Assembly (NCBI GenBank): GCA_965247975.1 | Contig: OZ252050.1 | Span: forward strand, 2,666,001-2,730,000 | Direction: 5' to 3' | DNA length: 64,000 bases | Source of the DNA: Taishania sp965247975 | Lineage (GTDB): Bacteria > Bacteroidota > Bacteroidia > Flavobacteriales_D > Crocinitomicaceae | Shown: positions 34,193 through 42,844 of the stretch, piece after piece | Layout of the letters: every line of letters starts with the position of its first letter | How positions within the stretch are numbered: the stretch's first letter is position 1 | Position numbers and translations under genes: made by a program | The notes under the pieces: model-generated | Told to the model about the DNA's origin: nothing | Database searches by the model: none | What the model saw: the letters and a program-made list of their open reading frames with translations, nothing else

Positions 34193-34261
34193 ACGATTTA
34201 ACTTATTAAAACCAATGCAAATCAAAAATGGAAATCAAACACCATATTTTGAAACAGCGTG

Positions 34262-34292
34262 CAAAATTACATCCAACTTTTCGATTCATCAA
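34262..34292 (-). promoter_or_regulatory. Promoter of the nuoA-N operon
   Basis: On the minus strand TTG (complement of 34290-34292), a 20-nt spacer, then TAATTTTG (complement of 34262-34269). It agrees well with the Bacteroidota -33/-7 consensus and lies in the divergent gap between nuoA and the alpha/beta hydrolase gene. Confidence 0.6.
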
Positions 34293-34409
34293 GAAAAAAG
34301 ACATAATCTTTTTCCAATTTTCACACTTTGGCTGCACAGGTACATAAAACTTATGTAAATCTACGTCAAAAGATTGATATTGGGTGAAATGAATTCCTAT
34401 TTTTAACCC

Positions 34410-35243
34410 GTGAAAAAATCAAAATTAACGAACCTCGTATACATTGGAGCGCGAGGGAAAGAAAGTAATTACGATCTTGAAATTGTCAATCCTGAAACCA
34501 AAAGCTGTGTGGTTTTTATGCATGGCTACATGGGATTTAAAGACTGGGGTTGTTGGAATTTGGTGCAAGAATATTTTGTGGAGCACGAAGCTAACTTTGC
34601 CAAGTTTAATGTGAGTCACAATGGCACTTCCCTTACCAATCAAACACAATTTGTCGATTTGGAATCATTCGGACATAACTCTTATTGGAACGAATTGACG
34701 GATTTGCTTTCATTTTTAGATCATCTTGAAGAAGCGCATGGATTGAATCAAATCCATTTAATTGGTCATTCACGTGGTGGTGGAATGGTTTTGTTGGGAG
34801 CGAAACACAAAAATGTTAAATCTGTAACAACTTGGGCCGCAATTTCTTCTATTGAAAAAAGAATGCCGCAAGGAGAAAAATTAGCATCGTGGAAATCGGA
34901 GCAAGTGTATTTTGTAAAAAATGGTCGCACGGAACAAGAAATGCCTCATTACTTCTTTCAGTATAATGACTTTATCGAACACAAAAGTGAATTAAATATT
35001 ACTGAAGCTTGTGAGAATTTGGATAAGCCACTTTGTATAATCCATGGCACGAATGACGATTCTGTCAATATCTCAGAATCTGAGGAAATCGAGCTAATTA
35101 CACATGCCGAATTTCACAGAATCGATGGATCGAATCATACATTTGATTCAAAACATCCTTGGGAAAATATATATTTGCCCGAAAATTTGCTAAAGGTGTG
35201 TGATATTACCAGACTATTTATTGAAAACCAAAATACTTTATGA
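34410..35243 (+). CDS. Alpha/beta hydrolase
   Basis: A 277-residue protein with a GTG start at 34410 (the ORF has no earlier ATG). Alpha/beta-hydrolase features: VVFMHGYMGFKDWG (oxyanion region), the nucleophile elbow LIGHSRGGGMVLLG, a likely catalytic Asp in HGTNDDSVN, and His in DGSNHTFDSKHPW. No signal peptide, so cytoplasmic. The substrate is unknown; probably an ester or peptide-like compound. It overlaps the TerB-like gene by 4 bp. Confidence 0.85.
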   Translation: MKKSKLTNLVYIGARGKESNYDLEIVNPETKSCVVFMHGYMGFKDWGCWNLVQEYFVEHEANFAKFNVSHNGTSLTNQTQFVDLESFGHNSYWNELTDLLSFLDHLEEAHGLNQIHLIGHSRGGGMVLLGAKHKNVKSVTTWAAISSIEKRMPQGEKLASWKSEQVYFVKNGRTEQEMPHYFFQYNDFIEHKSELNITEACENLDKPLCIIHGTNDDSVNISESEEIELITHAEFHRIDGSNHTFDSKHPWENIYLPENLLKVCDITRLFIENQNTL

Positions 35244-35647
35244 ACGAAAGCGAAAAAAACGAGCGACGCAGTCTCATTGCCGAATTAATAAAAATGGCAA
35301 AAGCTGATAACGAAATTCGAGATATGGAATTTCAATTTTTATTGACTTTGTCAGCTCAAATGGGCATTGACAAAGAGGAATTTAAGACGCTTTTTGAGCA
35401 GTACATCGAGTTTAACCCACCGAAGCTAGAATTTGAACGCATTATTCAGTTTCAGCGCTTGGTTTTGATTATGAATGTTGATGCCCAAGCAAATGAAGAT
35501 GAGATCAAATACATCAAAGATCTTGGCATGCGCATGGGACTTCATCCAATGGCTACTAATGAAGTTTTAAAGGTAATGAGCGATTTTCCAAATCGGATCG
35601 TTCCACCGGAAAAATTGATTGCCATTTTTAAAACGTTTCACAATTGA
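35240..35647 (+). CDS. TerB-like helical protein
   Basis: A 135-residue all-helical protein resembling the TerB/tellurite-resistance fold: IAELIKMAKADNEIRDMEFQ near the N-terminus and a second related acidic helix, VDAQANEDEIKYIKDLGMRM. The paired acidic segments could bind divalent metal, as in TerB. No other ter genes are present, so tellurite resistance should not be inferred. The ATG overlaps the stop of the hydrolase gene (ATGA), so the two are translationally coupled. Confidence 0.6.
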   Translation: MNESEKNERRSLIAELIKMAKADNEIRDMEFQFLLTLSAQMGIDKEEFKTLFEQYIEFNPPKLEFERIIQFQRLVLIMNVDAQANEDEIKYIKDLGMRMGLHPMATNEVLKVMSDFPNRIVPPEKLIAIFKTFHN

Positions 35648-35692
35648 TAATAAAATCAACCAAAAGGTGGATAACTTAATTTGAATTACTTG

Positions 35693-35723
35693 TTTGAAAA
35701 TAGTAATCTTTTCTTTAATTTTG
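35693..35723 (+). promoter_or_regulatory. Promoter of mini-lipoprotein gene 1
   Basis: TTTG (35693-35696), a 19-nt spacer, then TAATTTTG (35716-35723). An exact fit to the Bacteroidota consensus TTTG-N19-TAnnTTTG. The ATG is at 35749. Confidence 0.7.
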
Positions 35724-35748
35724 CCGACATTAACCAAAATAAATTATT

Positions 35749-35988
35749 ATGAAAAAACTATTATTATTAGCACCTGTTGCTCTATTAGCATTAGCTTCTT
35801 GCAAAAAAGATTACAGCTGCAATTGCACTGACACTACAAGTTATGACGGCATCACAGAAATCGATGTTTATACATACAGTATTGAAGGAGCTTCAAAAGA
35901 TCAAGCTGTTGCAGCTTGTAACGAAGCTACAATTACTTATTCTGAAGCTGGATATTCCCAAAAACAAGAATGTAAGCTTTCAAAATAA
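35749..35988 (+). CDS. Cysteine-rich mini-lipoprotein, array member 1
   Basis: A 79-residue protein. A lipoprotein signal (MKKLLLLAPVALLALASC) ends in a lipobox with Cys18 lipidated, directly followed by KKDYSCNCTDT. Besides the lipidated Cys there are four others: the C-x-C pair, one in AACNEA and one in QECKLSK, likely forming two disulfides in the periplasm or on the surface. It is the first of four paralogues in a row and has its own promoter and terminator. Function unknown. Confidence 0.8.
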   Translation: MKKLLLLAPVALLALASCKKDYSCNCTDTTSYDGITEIDVYTYSIEGASKDQAVAACNEATITYSEAGYSQKQECKLSK

Positions 35989-36010
35989 GTTTTAACTTAT
36001 TAAAATGTAA

Positions 36011-36039
36011 GGAGCGCTTTTTGTGCTCCTTTTTTTTTT
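36011..36039 (+). terminator. Rho-independent terminator after mini-lipoprotein 1
   Basis: GGAGCGC-TTTTT-GTGCTCC (7-bp stem with one G-T pair) followed by a run of ten T residues. Confidence 0.85.
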
Positions 36040-36260
36040 ACAACAAATCAAAGACCTATTTCTTTCCAAAATTTAGTGAAGGAATTTTCGATAAAGTATG
36101 TTAGATTTTTACTTTGCTTTGAATTAATAAATTATTTACACGCAGTAACGACATCAAATTTATTTCTGCGATATTGGAATTGTTTAAATTGACTTTTTCT
36201 CGTTATACAAATTCTTAACAGTAACAATTGAAATAAATTTATTATATGATAACTTAAAAC

Positions 36261-36290
36261 TTTGATACTATTATTTATTTTATACCTTTG
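36261..36290 (+). promoter_or_regulatory. Promoter of mini-lipoprotein gene 2
   Basis: TTTG (36261-36264), an 18-nt spacer, TACCTTTG (36283-36290). The ATG is at 36309. The rest of the 320-bp gap upstream (35989-36308) holds only the terminator above and AT-rich sequence. Confidence 0.65.
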
Positions 36291-36308
36291 ATTTCCAAAA
36301 AAAATTAA

Positions 36309-36551
36309 ATGAGAACATTTTTATTACTGAGTGCTTGTTCCCTCGTACTATTTGCTTCATGCAAAAAAGATTATTCTTGTAGTTGCACAAGAACGCTTTC
36401 CTCTTTTGGAGTATCTGATGTTGAAACATATAGTTTCAGCATAAAAGAAGCATCAAAAAAACAGGCTGATGCGGCGTGTAATGAAGCTGTTGTAACTCAA
36501 ATACTTATAGAAAATGGTTTTTCTGAAACTAAATGTGAACTTTCAAAATAA
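36309..36551 (+). CDS. Cysteine-rich mini-lipoprotein, array member 2
   Basis: An 80-residue paralogue: signal MRTFLLLSACSLVLFASC, then KKDYSCSCTRT, VETYSFSIKEASKKQADA, ACNEA and a terminal KCELSK. The five cysteines of member 1 are kept; an additional Cys lies inside the signal peptide (LSACS). A poor Cys alignment can be excluded because the KKDY and CNEA anchors fix the register. It probably starts the transcript that also carries members 3 and 4. Confidence 0.8.
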   Translation: MRTFLLLSACSLVLFASCKKDYSCSCTRTLSSFGVSDVETYSFSIKEASKKQADAACNEAVVTQILIENGFSETKCELSK

Positions 36552-36585
36552 CTTTTTTTGTCAAAATTTTAAACCCAAAAAACCG

Positions 36586-36825
36586 ATGAAAATATTAACA
36601 TTCCTTTTAGTTGTATTCGCTTTTACGATTACTTCTTGTAAAAAAGATTATACATGTACTTGCACAGAAACAACAAATTATGGTGGATCTACAAGCGTTT
36701 ATGTTTCAAATTTTAAAATTGAAAGCGCAACGAAAAGACAAGCCAGCTTTGAATGTAGTGAAGCAGAAGTCACTATTAACTATGAGGATGAGACTCGTGT
36801 TGAAAAATGTGAATTATCCAATTAA
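36586..36825 (+). CDS. Cysteine-rich mini-lipoprotein, array member 3
   Basis: A 79-residue paralogue from the ATG at 36586; an upstream in-frame ATG at 36514 lies inside member 2 and would bury the signal peptide. Signal MKILTFLLVVFAFTITSC, then KKDYTCTCTETTNYGGSTSV, FECSEAEV and a terminal EKCELSN. The usual CNE has become CSE. It follows member 2 by 34 nt with no terminator between. Confidence 0.8.
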   Translation: MKILTFLLVVFAFTITSCKKDYTCTCTETTNYGGSTSVYVSNFKIESATKRQASFECSEAEVTINYEDETRVEKCELSN

Positions 36826-36878
36826 AATAGTATACCCCATTAATCATTCATCAAATTAATCGTACAAAATATTTAATT

Positions 36879-37124
36879 ATGAAAAAATACACATTACTTG
36901 GATTGCTGTTTATTTCACTTGTTGCGTGTAAGAAAGATTATACATGTTCGTGTACAGAAACTTATACAAATAATGGCAGTACTTCCGTTGAAACATATAC
37001 AAAAAACATATCAGGTGCTACAAAAAATGAAGCGATAGGATTATGTAACGAGAGCGTTATTAACTATACAGATGTTGAAGACCCAGACTATTTTTATGAA
37101 GAATCATGTAAACTCTCTAAATAA
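36879..37124 (+). CDS. Cysteine-rich mini-lipoprotein, array member 4
   Basis: An 81-residue paralogue: signal MKKYTLLGLLFISLVAC (lipobox LVAC), KKDYTCSCTETYTNNGSTSV, ATKNEAIGLCNESV, then a more acidic loop (VEDPDYFYEES) before CKLSK. It keeps all five cysteines. Last of the array, followed by a terminator. Members 3 and 4 share the ETTN/ETYTNNGSTSV stretch and look like the most recent duplicates. Confidence 0.8.
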   Translation: MKKYTLLGLLFISLVACKKDYTCSCTETYTNNGSTSVETYTKNISGATKNEAIGLCNESVINYTDVEDPDYFYEESCKLSK

Positions 37125-37146
37125 TTTTTAGTGGCTTAAAAAATTT

Positions 37147-37176
37147 AAAGGAGTTCAGAAATGAGCTCCTTTTTTT
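37147..37176 (+). terminator. Rho-independent terminator after the lipoprotein array
   Basis: AAAGGAGTTCA-GAAA-TGAGCTCCTTT forms an 11-bp stem with one G-T pair and a GAAA loop, followed by T residues. It separates the array from the DUF4846 gene. Confidence 0.9.
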
Positions 37177-37200
37177 GTAACCAATTTTTATGATAGCGTT

Positions 37201-37992
37201 ATGATTTCCATGAAATTAGCATTCTTTATTTCCACTTTGGTTACTATCAATATGTTTGTTGGATGTGTTGGTCAATCGTCAACAACTGATTCGTCTGTTA
37301 TTCAAACAGGACAGAAAACAATTAGTACACGATTTTTACCGCCAGAGGGATTTACAACGACTCTAAGCGATGCAAATACTTTCGGCGCATACTTACAATC
37401 TTTGAACTTAAAATCCGCCGATGCAGAAGTAAAGTACTTTGATGGTCGAACAAAATCCAATCGAGATGTATATTGCGCTGTAGTTGATCAAGAAATTGAT
37501 CCAGTTGACCTACAACAATGTGCAGATGCTGTGATGCGCTTGCGTGGAGAATATCTTTTTGCGCAAAAAAAATTCGATCAAATCAAATTCAATTTTCTAT
37601 CGGACGGAAAACCAAGATATTTCAAAGAATATGCAGCTGGAAATTATTCCTACAACAATTTTCGCAAGTACATGAAATACATTTTTAGCTACGCAAATAC
37701 AGCTAGCTTAAAGAATGAATTAACTCCAGTTCAAAACATTCAAGACATTCAAGTTGGAGATGTTTTTATTCAATCTGGAAATCCCTATGGTCATGCGGTC
37801 ATTGTTGTGAATCTTGCCCAAGATGAGACTGGTAACAAAAAAATGATGCTTGCACAAAGTTACATGCCAGCTCAGGAAACGCAAATATTGTTGAATCCAG
37901 CGTTGGACAACAGTCCTTGGTTTGATGTGAAAGATGGTGATTTGAACACGCCTGAATGGGATTTTGTTTCAACCGATTTGAGAAGGTTTTGA
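37201..37992 (+). CDS. DUF4846 lipoprotein
   Basis: A 263-residue protein with signal MKLAFFISTLVTINMFVGC (start either 37201 or the ATG three codons later) and a lipidated Cys about residue 22. The mature domain fits DUF4846: FLPPEGFTTTLSDANTFGAYLQ, VYCAVVDQEIDPVDLQQCADAV, MRLRGEYLF, and the late block VGDVFIQSGNPYGHAVIVVN. That last block resembles the His-containing part of NlpC/P60-like folds, but an enzymatic role is not shown. It lies directly after the mini-lipoprotein array but behind a terminator. Confidence 0.8.
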   Translation: MISMKLAFFISTLVTINMFVGCVGQSSTTDSSVIQTGQKTISTRFLPPEGFTTTLSDANTFGAYLQSLNLKSADAEVKYFDGRTKSNRDVYCAVVDQEIDPVDLQQCADAVMRLRGEYLFAQKKFDQIKFNFLSDGKPRYFKEYAAGNYSYNNFRKYMKYIFSYANTASLKNELTPVQNIQDIQVGDVFIQSGNPYGHAVIVVNLAQDETGNKKMMLAQSYMPAQETQILLNPALDNSPWFDVKDGDLNTPEWDFVSTDLRRF

Positions 37993-38000
37993 AATGAATA

Positions 38001-38645
38001 TCACTTCACTTTATTCCCCAACATTGGAACAAAGCTGAAAACCCCGAAATGCTGAATGTCCACTTCTCCATCTGGTAATTTAGTGATTTTCAACATGTCT
38101 TGATCTTTGCCCTCACCAACAGGGATGACCATAATTCCTCCAATTTTTAGTTGTTCCACCAAAGAAGCTGGCACATCTGGAGCACCGCAGGTTATAATGA
38201 TTTTGTCAAAAGGAGCAAATGCAGGCATGCCTTTGTAGCCATCGCCGTATACAATCCGTGGACTAAAATTAAAATGCTCAACGATTTTTTTCGCTTTCAA
38301 AAACAATTCGCGTTGACGTTCAATGGAAAAAACTTTAGCGCCTAATTCACATAAAATGCATGTCTGAAAGCCAGATCCAGTTCCAATTTCAAGAACTTTA
38401 TCACCTTTAGAAATTTCCAGTAAATCGGTTTGCATAGCAACGGTGTATGGATGCGAAATTGTTTGTCCTGCACCAATTTGAAATGCCTGATTGGAATAGG
38501 CTTGCTGTTCAAAAACTTGATCCAAAAAGAAATGACGGGGAATTGCATTGAAAGCTTCAAGAATTCGCTCGTCTCTTATCCCCTTCTCGCGCAGCTCGTT
38601 AATCAACTGTCTGCGCATTCCCTTGTGTTTGAACGTGTCTTGCAT
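38001..38645 (-). CDS. pcm: Protein-L-isoaspartate O-methyltransferase
   Basis: A 214-residue SAM-dependent methyltransferase that starts repair of isoaspartyl residues in damaged proteins. Motifs: GIRDERILEAFNAIPRHFFL, GAGQTISHPYTVAMQTDLLE, the SAM-binding VLEIGTGSGFQTCIL, and GDGYKGMPAFAPFDKIIITCG. Complete and family-length. It converges on the DUF4846 gene; a -7 box ends 4 nt before its ATG. Confidence 0.96.
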   Translation of the reverse strand: MQDTFKHKGMRRQLINELREKGIRDERILEAFNAIPRHFFLDQVFEQQAYSNQAFQIGAGQTISHPYTVAMQTDLLEISKGDKVLEIGTGSGFQTCILCELGAKVFSIERQRELFLKAKKIVEHFNFSPRIVYGDGYKGMPAFAPFDKIIITCGAPDVPASLVEQLKIGGIMVIPVGEGKDQDMLKITKLPDGEVDIQHFGVFSFVPMLGNKVK

Positions 38646-38649
38646 GGCG

Positions 38650-38657
38650 CAAAGATA
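38650..38657 (-). promoter_or_regulatory. -7 promoter box 4 nt before the pcm ATG
   Basis: Minus-strand TATCTTTG (complement of 38650-38657) ends four nucleotides before the ATG at 38645, predicting a leaderless or nearly leaderless transcript. Confidence 0.45.
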
Positions 38658-38727
38658 ATGGATTTTTGTTCAATTTTCAGTTCTCTTTTTTTCGAAAGGA
38701 CTATAGTTAATTGAACAACTTTTTTTG

Positions 38728-39711
38728 TCAACGACCACCAATGTTAATCCAAAAACTGAATTCTTTTTTGTTTTTCCCCCATTCCTTTATCCGTTTTTCT
38801 TGTTTGAGAAGTTCTGGATCGGCTGATTCTGAATACTGATAAAAATCAAATGATTTCAAATTCGGCAGTGTAAAAAAAGCTTCAGGAAACTCCTGAAAAT
38901 AATCAATATTAGTCAAATTCAAATCTTCCAACTTTCGCAAGTTGCCTATTTCTTCACTAAGAATCGTTAGTCCACATCCATGGCAATCAAAGCGCTTTAA
39001 GTTTTGAAGTGTATAAAATGATGATGGCAATGTTTTTACAGGAATTTCTGTATAGCCCAAGCCAAATTCTTCTAATAATGTTAAATTTCCAATCGTATTT
39101 GGTACATAAGAAATTGGTGTGGCTCCACAGGCACCTCCTTCAAAATCTAATACTTTTAAATTTTTTAAGCGATCAATGTCATCAGGAATTGCGGTGAATT
39201 TATTACAAGACAAATCAAGTGTTGTTAAATTGGTCATTTCAAGCACATTTCTTGGGAATTCTGGCAATTCGCACATCCATAATCGCAAACTTTCCAACTT
39301 CGTCAATCCAGTTAAAGGCGGAATTGAAGCAAACTTTGCTCCTTCAAAATTGATGCTTCGTAAAGAACTTATTTCGGTTAATACCAGCGGAAAAGTTGAC
39401 AGCGGACAATCGACACCTAAATAAAACCAAGCATAAGCAAAATGTGTCAAGTTTGTACACTCTTTCAAGCGGATTGGTAAAGAAGTATATGAACAATTAT
39501 CAATCAGCAATCCAATTACTTTTTCTTTCGGAATAGTGAAAAAATCTTCCGGAAAAGTGGTCGATTTATCTTCAAAAAGGCCAATATTAACCAGATTCCC
39601 TTTATTTATCTCGGTTATTGCAGCCTGAATACTTCGGACAGTTATTGTATCCTGTGCAAATCCAACTGACCAAATAAAAATAAACAAGAATAAAGCGATT
39701 TTTTTAAGCAT
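38728..39711 (-). CDS. Secreted leucine-rich repeat protein
   Basis: 327 residues from the ATG at 39711, which begins a signal peptide MLKKIALFLFIFIWSVGFAQ; the longer ORF start is rejected. Residues about 75-290 contain leucine-rich repeats such as LTKLESLRLWMCELPEFP, MTNLTTLDLSCNKFTAIP, LKNLKVLDFEGG and LRKLEDLNLTNIDYFQEFP. LRR proteins bind other proteins or ligands; no T9SS sorting domain is seen, so it is probably periplasmic or outer-membrane associated. A possible promoter (TATTTTTG, complement of 39741-39748) lies about 30 nt upstream. The function is unknown. Confidence 0.75.
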   Translation of the reverse strand: MLKKIALFLFIFIWSVGFAQDTITVRSIQAAITEINKGNLVNIGLFEDKSTTFPEDFFTIPKEKVIGLLIDNCSYTSLPIRLKECTNLTHFAYAWFYLGVDCPLSTFPLVLTEISSLRSINFEGAKFASIPPLTGLTKLESLRLWMCELPEFPRNVLEMTNLTTLDLSCNKFTAIPDDIDRLKNLKVLDFEGGACGATPISYVPNTIGNLTLLEEFGLGYTEIPVKTLPSSFYTLQNLKRFDCHGCGLTILSEEIGNLRKLEDLNLTNIDYFQEFPEAFFTLPNLKSFDFYQYSESADPELLKQEKRIKEWGKNKKEFSFWINIGGR

Positions 39712-39856
39712 AACGTGAGTTTTAATAAATCCTTGAAGTTCAAAAATAAAGATTATAGTTGAGTCAAAAGTTCCCACTTTTAGTTTTTTGCAACTCTCCA
39801 AACAATTATCCATCCGAAGACAAGAAACAGTATCCTTTTCATTCCTTAGTTTTTAC

Positions 39857-39864
39857 TAAATTTG
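39857..39864 (+). promoter_or_regulatory. -7 promoter box of the carboxylase gene
   Basis: TAAATTTG (TAnnTTTG) ends 21 nt before the ATG at 39886. It overlaps the upstream TTG at 39862, arguing against that codon as the start. Confidence 0.4.
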
Positions 39865-39885
39865 AACCTCAATTCAAAATCAGCT

Positions 39886-41529
39886 ATGGCGGTTTCAAAA
39901 AAAGAACTCGAAATAAACATGAATGACGATGCAATGCGACTAAAAATCAGCGCATTGGAAAGAACACTTTCTAAAATATATGAAGGAGGTGGAACGAAAA
40001 GAATCGATAAACTCCATGAGCAAGGTAAATTAACAGCCCGCGAGCGAATTGATCTTTTGCTTGACAAAGATACAGAGCGCATGGAAATTGGTGCTCTAGC
40101 TGGTTTCGAAATGTACGAAGAACACGGTGGTTGTCCTGCAGCTGGAGTTGTAGTTGTCATCGGTTATGTTTCTGGTAAACAGTGTATTGTTGTCGCGAAT
40201 GATGCTACAGTAAAAGCGGGAGCTTGGTTCCCAATTACTGGAAAGAAAAATTTACGTGCGCAAGAAATCGCGATGGAAAATCGTTTGCCTATCATTTATT
40301 TGGTTGATAGCGCGGGAGTTTATTTACCGATGCAAGATGAAATATTCCCGGACAAAGAACATTTTGGACGCATTTTTAGAAATAATGCAGTCATGAGTTC
40401 CATGGGAATTGTTCAAATCGCTGCTGTGATGGGAAGTTGTGTAGCTGGAGGAGCTTATTTGCCAATTATGTCAGATGAATCACTCATTGTTAATGGAACA
40501 GGAACTATTTTCCTGGCTGGATCGTACCTCGTTAAAGCCGCTATTGGAGAATCTATCGACAACGAAACACTTGGCGGAGCTAAAACGCATACCGAAATTT
40601 CAGGGGTTTGTGACTACAAAACGGAGAATGACCAAGAATGTTTGGCAACTATTCGCCAGTTGATGGATAAAATTGGTCAACCTGAAAACGCTGGCTTTGA
40701 CAGAAAAGATCCTGTTTTACCAAAAATAGATGCTAAAGAACTATATAAAATTATCCCAACAGAACGTTCCAAACCTTATGAGGTGCGTGATGTGATTAAA
40801 TGTATTGTGGATGATTCAGACTTTACTGAGTACAAAGCTGATTACGGTCAATCGATTGTGTGTACCTACGCACGCGTGGATGGTTGGAGCGTTGGAATTG
40901 TAGCCAATCAGCGTGAAATCATCAAAAACGGCAAAGGCGAAATGCAATTTGGTGGTGTAATTTATTCTGATTCAGCTGACAAAGCGGCACGTTTCATTAT
41001 GAATTGCAATCAGAAAAATATTCCATTGGTATTTTTACAAGATGTAACTGGATTCATGGTTGGTTCCAAAAGTGAACATGGAGGAATCATCAAAGACGGA
41101 GCAAAAATGGTGAATGCCATGGCAAATTCTGTGGTGCCTAAATTTACGATTGTGACTGGAAATTCCTACGGTGCAGGAAATTATGCGATGTGCGGAAAAG
41201 CATACGATCCAAGATTAATTGTAGGTTGGCCAACGGCTGAAATAGCGGTTATGAGTGGTGCTGCCGCAGCGAAAGTGTTGTTGCAAATCGAAGTAGCTTC
41301 TTTAAAAGCAAAGGGCGAGGAAATAACACCAGAACGCGAAAAAGAATTGTACGACACCATTAAAAATCGTTACGACAAACAAACTTCGCCTTATTACGCT
41401 GCAAGCAGAATTTGGATAGATGCCATCATCGACCCAGCTGATACACGTAAAGTTATTTCAATGGGAATCGAAATGGCGAGTCACAAAAAAGCTGAAAAAC
41501 CGTATAATGTAGGTGTTATTCAAACCTGA
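39886..41529 (+). CDS. Acyl-CoA carboxylase beta subunit (carboxyltransferase)
   Basis: From the ATG at 39886 it is 547 residues. Motifs of biotin-dependent acyl-CoA carboxyltransferases: KLTARERIDLLLDKDT, YLVDSAGVYLPMQDE, MGSCVAGGAYLPIMSDE, LGGAKTHTEISGVCDY, FLQDVTGFMVGSKSEHGG and GNSYGAGNYAMCGKAYDPR. The layout is closest to methylcrotonoyl-CoA carboxylase-type beta chains, but propionyl- or other acyl-CoA cannot be excluded. No biotin carboxylase alpha subunit is adjacent. A GNAT gene follows after 3 nt. Confidence 0.88.
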   Translation: MAVSKKELEINMNDDAMRLKISALERTLSKIYEGGGTKRIDKLHEQGKLTARERIDLLLDKDTERMEIGALAGFEMYEEHGGCPAAGVVVVIGYVSGKQCIVVANDATVKAGAWFPITGKKNLRAQEIAMENRLPIIYLVDSAGVYLPMQDEIFPDKEHFGRIFRNNAVMSSMGIVQIAAVMGSCVAGGAYLPIMSDESLIVNGTGTIFLAGSYLVKAAIGESIDNETLGGAKTHTEISGVCDYKTENDQECLATIRQLMDKIGQPENAGFDRKDPVLPKIDAKELYKIIPTERSKPYEVRDVIKCIVDDSDFTEYKADYGQSIVCTYARVDGWSVGIVANQREIIKNGKGEMQFGGVIYSDSADKAARFIMNCNQKNIPLVFLQDVTGFMVGSKSEHGGIIKDGAKMVNAMANSVVPKFTIVTGNSYGAGNYAMCGKAYDPRLIVGWPTAEIAVMSGAAAAKVLLQIEVASLKAKGEEITPEREKELYDTIKNRYDKQTSPYYAASRIWIDAIIDPADTRKVISMGIEMASHKKAEKPYNVGVIQT

Positions 41530-41532
41530 TAA

Positions 41533-41997
41533 ATGGATATTCACTGGGAAATAAAACATTATAATGAATTAACAGTAGACGAGTTTCACGATTTAATTCA
41601 ATTGCGAATTGACGTTTTTGTGGTAGAACAAAATTGTCCATACGAAGAATTAGATGGAAAAGACAAAGAATCCTTTCATGTGATTGGACGTGATGATCAA
41701 GGAAAAATTTGCGCAACTTCCCGCATTTTACCAAAAGGTCTTTCGTACCCGAATGATGTCGCCATTGGTCGGGTTGTAGTGGCATCAAAAAACAGAGGAT
41801 CAAGTTTAGGTCACGAACTCACCAGAAAATGCCTTCGATTTATTGATGCACATTTTGGAAATGTTTCGATTCGAATTTCTGCGCAAGCACATTTAACTCG
41901 ATTTTATGAATCACATGGGTTTGTTGAAACAGGAAAAACCTATCTAGAAGATGGTATTCCTCATGTGGAGATGTTAATTAGTGAAAATGTTAATTGA
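41533..41997 (+). CDS. GNAT family acetyltransferase (ElaA-like)
   Basis: A 154-residue GNAT enzyme. The N-terminal DLIQLRIDVFVVEQNCPYEELDGKD is typical of the ElaA group, and IGRVVVASKNRGSSLGHELT is the acetyl-CoA binding loop; SAQAHLTRFYESHGF closes the fold. The acceptor is unknown. It starts 3 nt after the carboxylase stop, so it is in the same transcript. Confidence 0.88.
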   Translation: MDIHWEIKHYNELTVDEFHDLIQLRIDVFVVEQNCPYEELDGKDKESFHVIGRDDQGKICATSRILPKGLSYPNDVAIGRVVVASKNRGSSLGHELTRKCLRFIDAHFGNVSIRISAQAHLTRFYESHGFVETGKTYLEDGIPHVEMLISENVN

Positions 41998-42060
41998 TCG
42001 TTATTCGAACGTTAAATTCTGAAAGCGTCGAATTGAATGTCATAGTTTTATCAACAAAAG

Positions 42061-42768
42061 ATGAAACTTTTCTATTTAATTTTAATTGTATTTGGCTCAA
42101 GCATAGCTATTGCGCAAAAACCTACCATTCATTTTACACATTTAGTTTTAGATAAAGGCATAATCTTCGAAGGAAGTGATGGGATTTTTAAATTTCCTTT
42201 TCAAAACGTTGGTGATGCTCCGCTAATTATTTCAGATGTAAAATCTAGCTGTGGATGCTTAGTCCCTTGGTGTAACAGAGAGCCAATCGCGCCTGGAGCT
42301 TGGGATACCATTAAGGCAAAATATGACACAAAGCGAATTGGTCCAAGCGTCAAAACAATTACTGTTTATTCGAACGACAGTCTTCATGAAACAGTTACTT
42401 TAAGGGTGAAATGCGAAGTCAGATTTCAACCGATTCCAGAAATTATAGTTCAAAAAAATGGAAAACCAATTGAGCCTTCTATTGATAATTCATTTAATTT
42501 GAGCGTGGTAAAGGACAGCGCAACGAATTACTCCTTTACCATTACTAACCTTAGTAAGAATCCACGAACCATTAGCATTTCAAAACAACCGCTAAATTGG
42601 CAATTTTCTTTTTCGAAAATTCAATTGGATGAAACAAGCAAAGAATTGATGTATAATGAATCCATTGAAATCTTCATAACCAACAAGTCTATCGAATTTT
42701 CTAAAGCACAGTACTTTTTTCAAGAAGTGATAATTGATGGCATAGCATTAAAAATCAGAAAGGAATAA
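42061..42768 (+). CDS. DUF1573 exported protein
   Basis: A 235-residue protein with signal peptide MKLFYLILIVFGSSIAIAQ. The DUF1573 domain (about residues 30-125) is recognised by FKFPFQNVGDAPLIISDVKSS followed by the CGC motif in SSCGCLVP; the fold is immunoglobulin/ASPM-like. The C-terminal ~100 residues look like a second Ig-like domain (NYSFTITNLSKNPRTI). The function of these Bacteroidota proteins is not known; an envelope location is expected. Confidence 0.8.
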   Translation: MKLFYLILIVFGSSIAIAQKPTIHFTHLVLDKGIIFEGSDGIFKFPFQNVGDAPLIISDVKSSCGCLVPWCNREPIAPGAWDTIKAKYDTKRIGPSVKTITVYSNDSLHETVTLRVKCEVRFQPIPEIIVQKNGKPIEPSIDNSFNLSVVKDSATNYSFTITNLSKNPRTISISKQPLNWQFSFSKIQLDETSKELMYNESIEIFITNKSIEFSKAQYFFQEVIIDGIALKIRKE

Positions 42769-42844
42769 CTATTTAAATATCAATAGAATATTAGATTTAA
42801 AAAATTACTACTTTCACAAGCAATATTAACCAAATCAAATTATT

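Noticed and set aside
35240..35647. Tellurite-resistance function
   Set aside because: The TerB-like fold alone does not show this; no other ter gene is present.
36514..36825. Longer start for mini-lipoprotein 3
   Set aside because: The upstream ATG lies inside member 2 in another frame and would bury the signal peptide, which begins cleanly at 36586.
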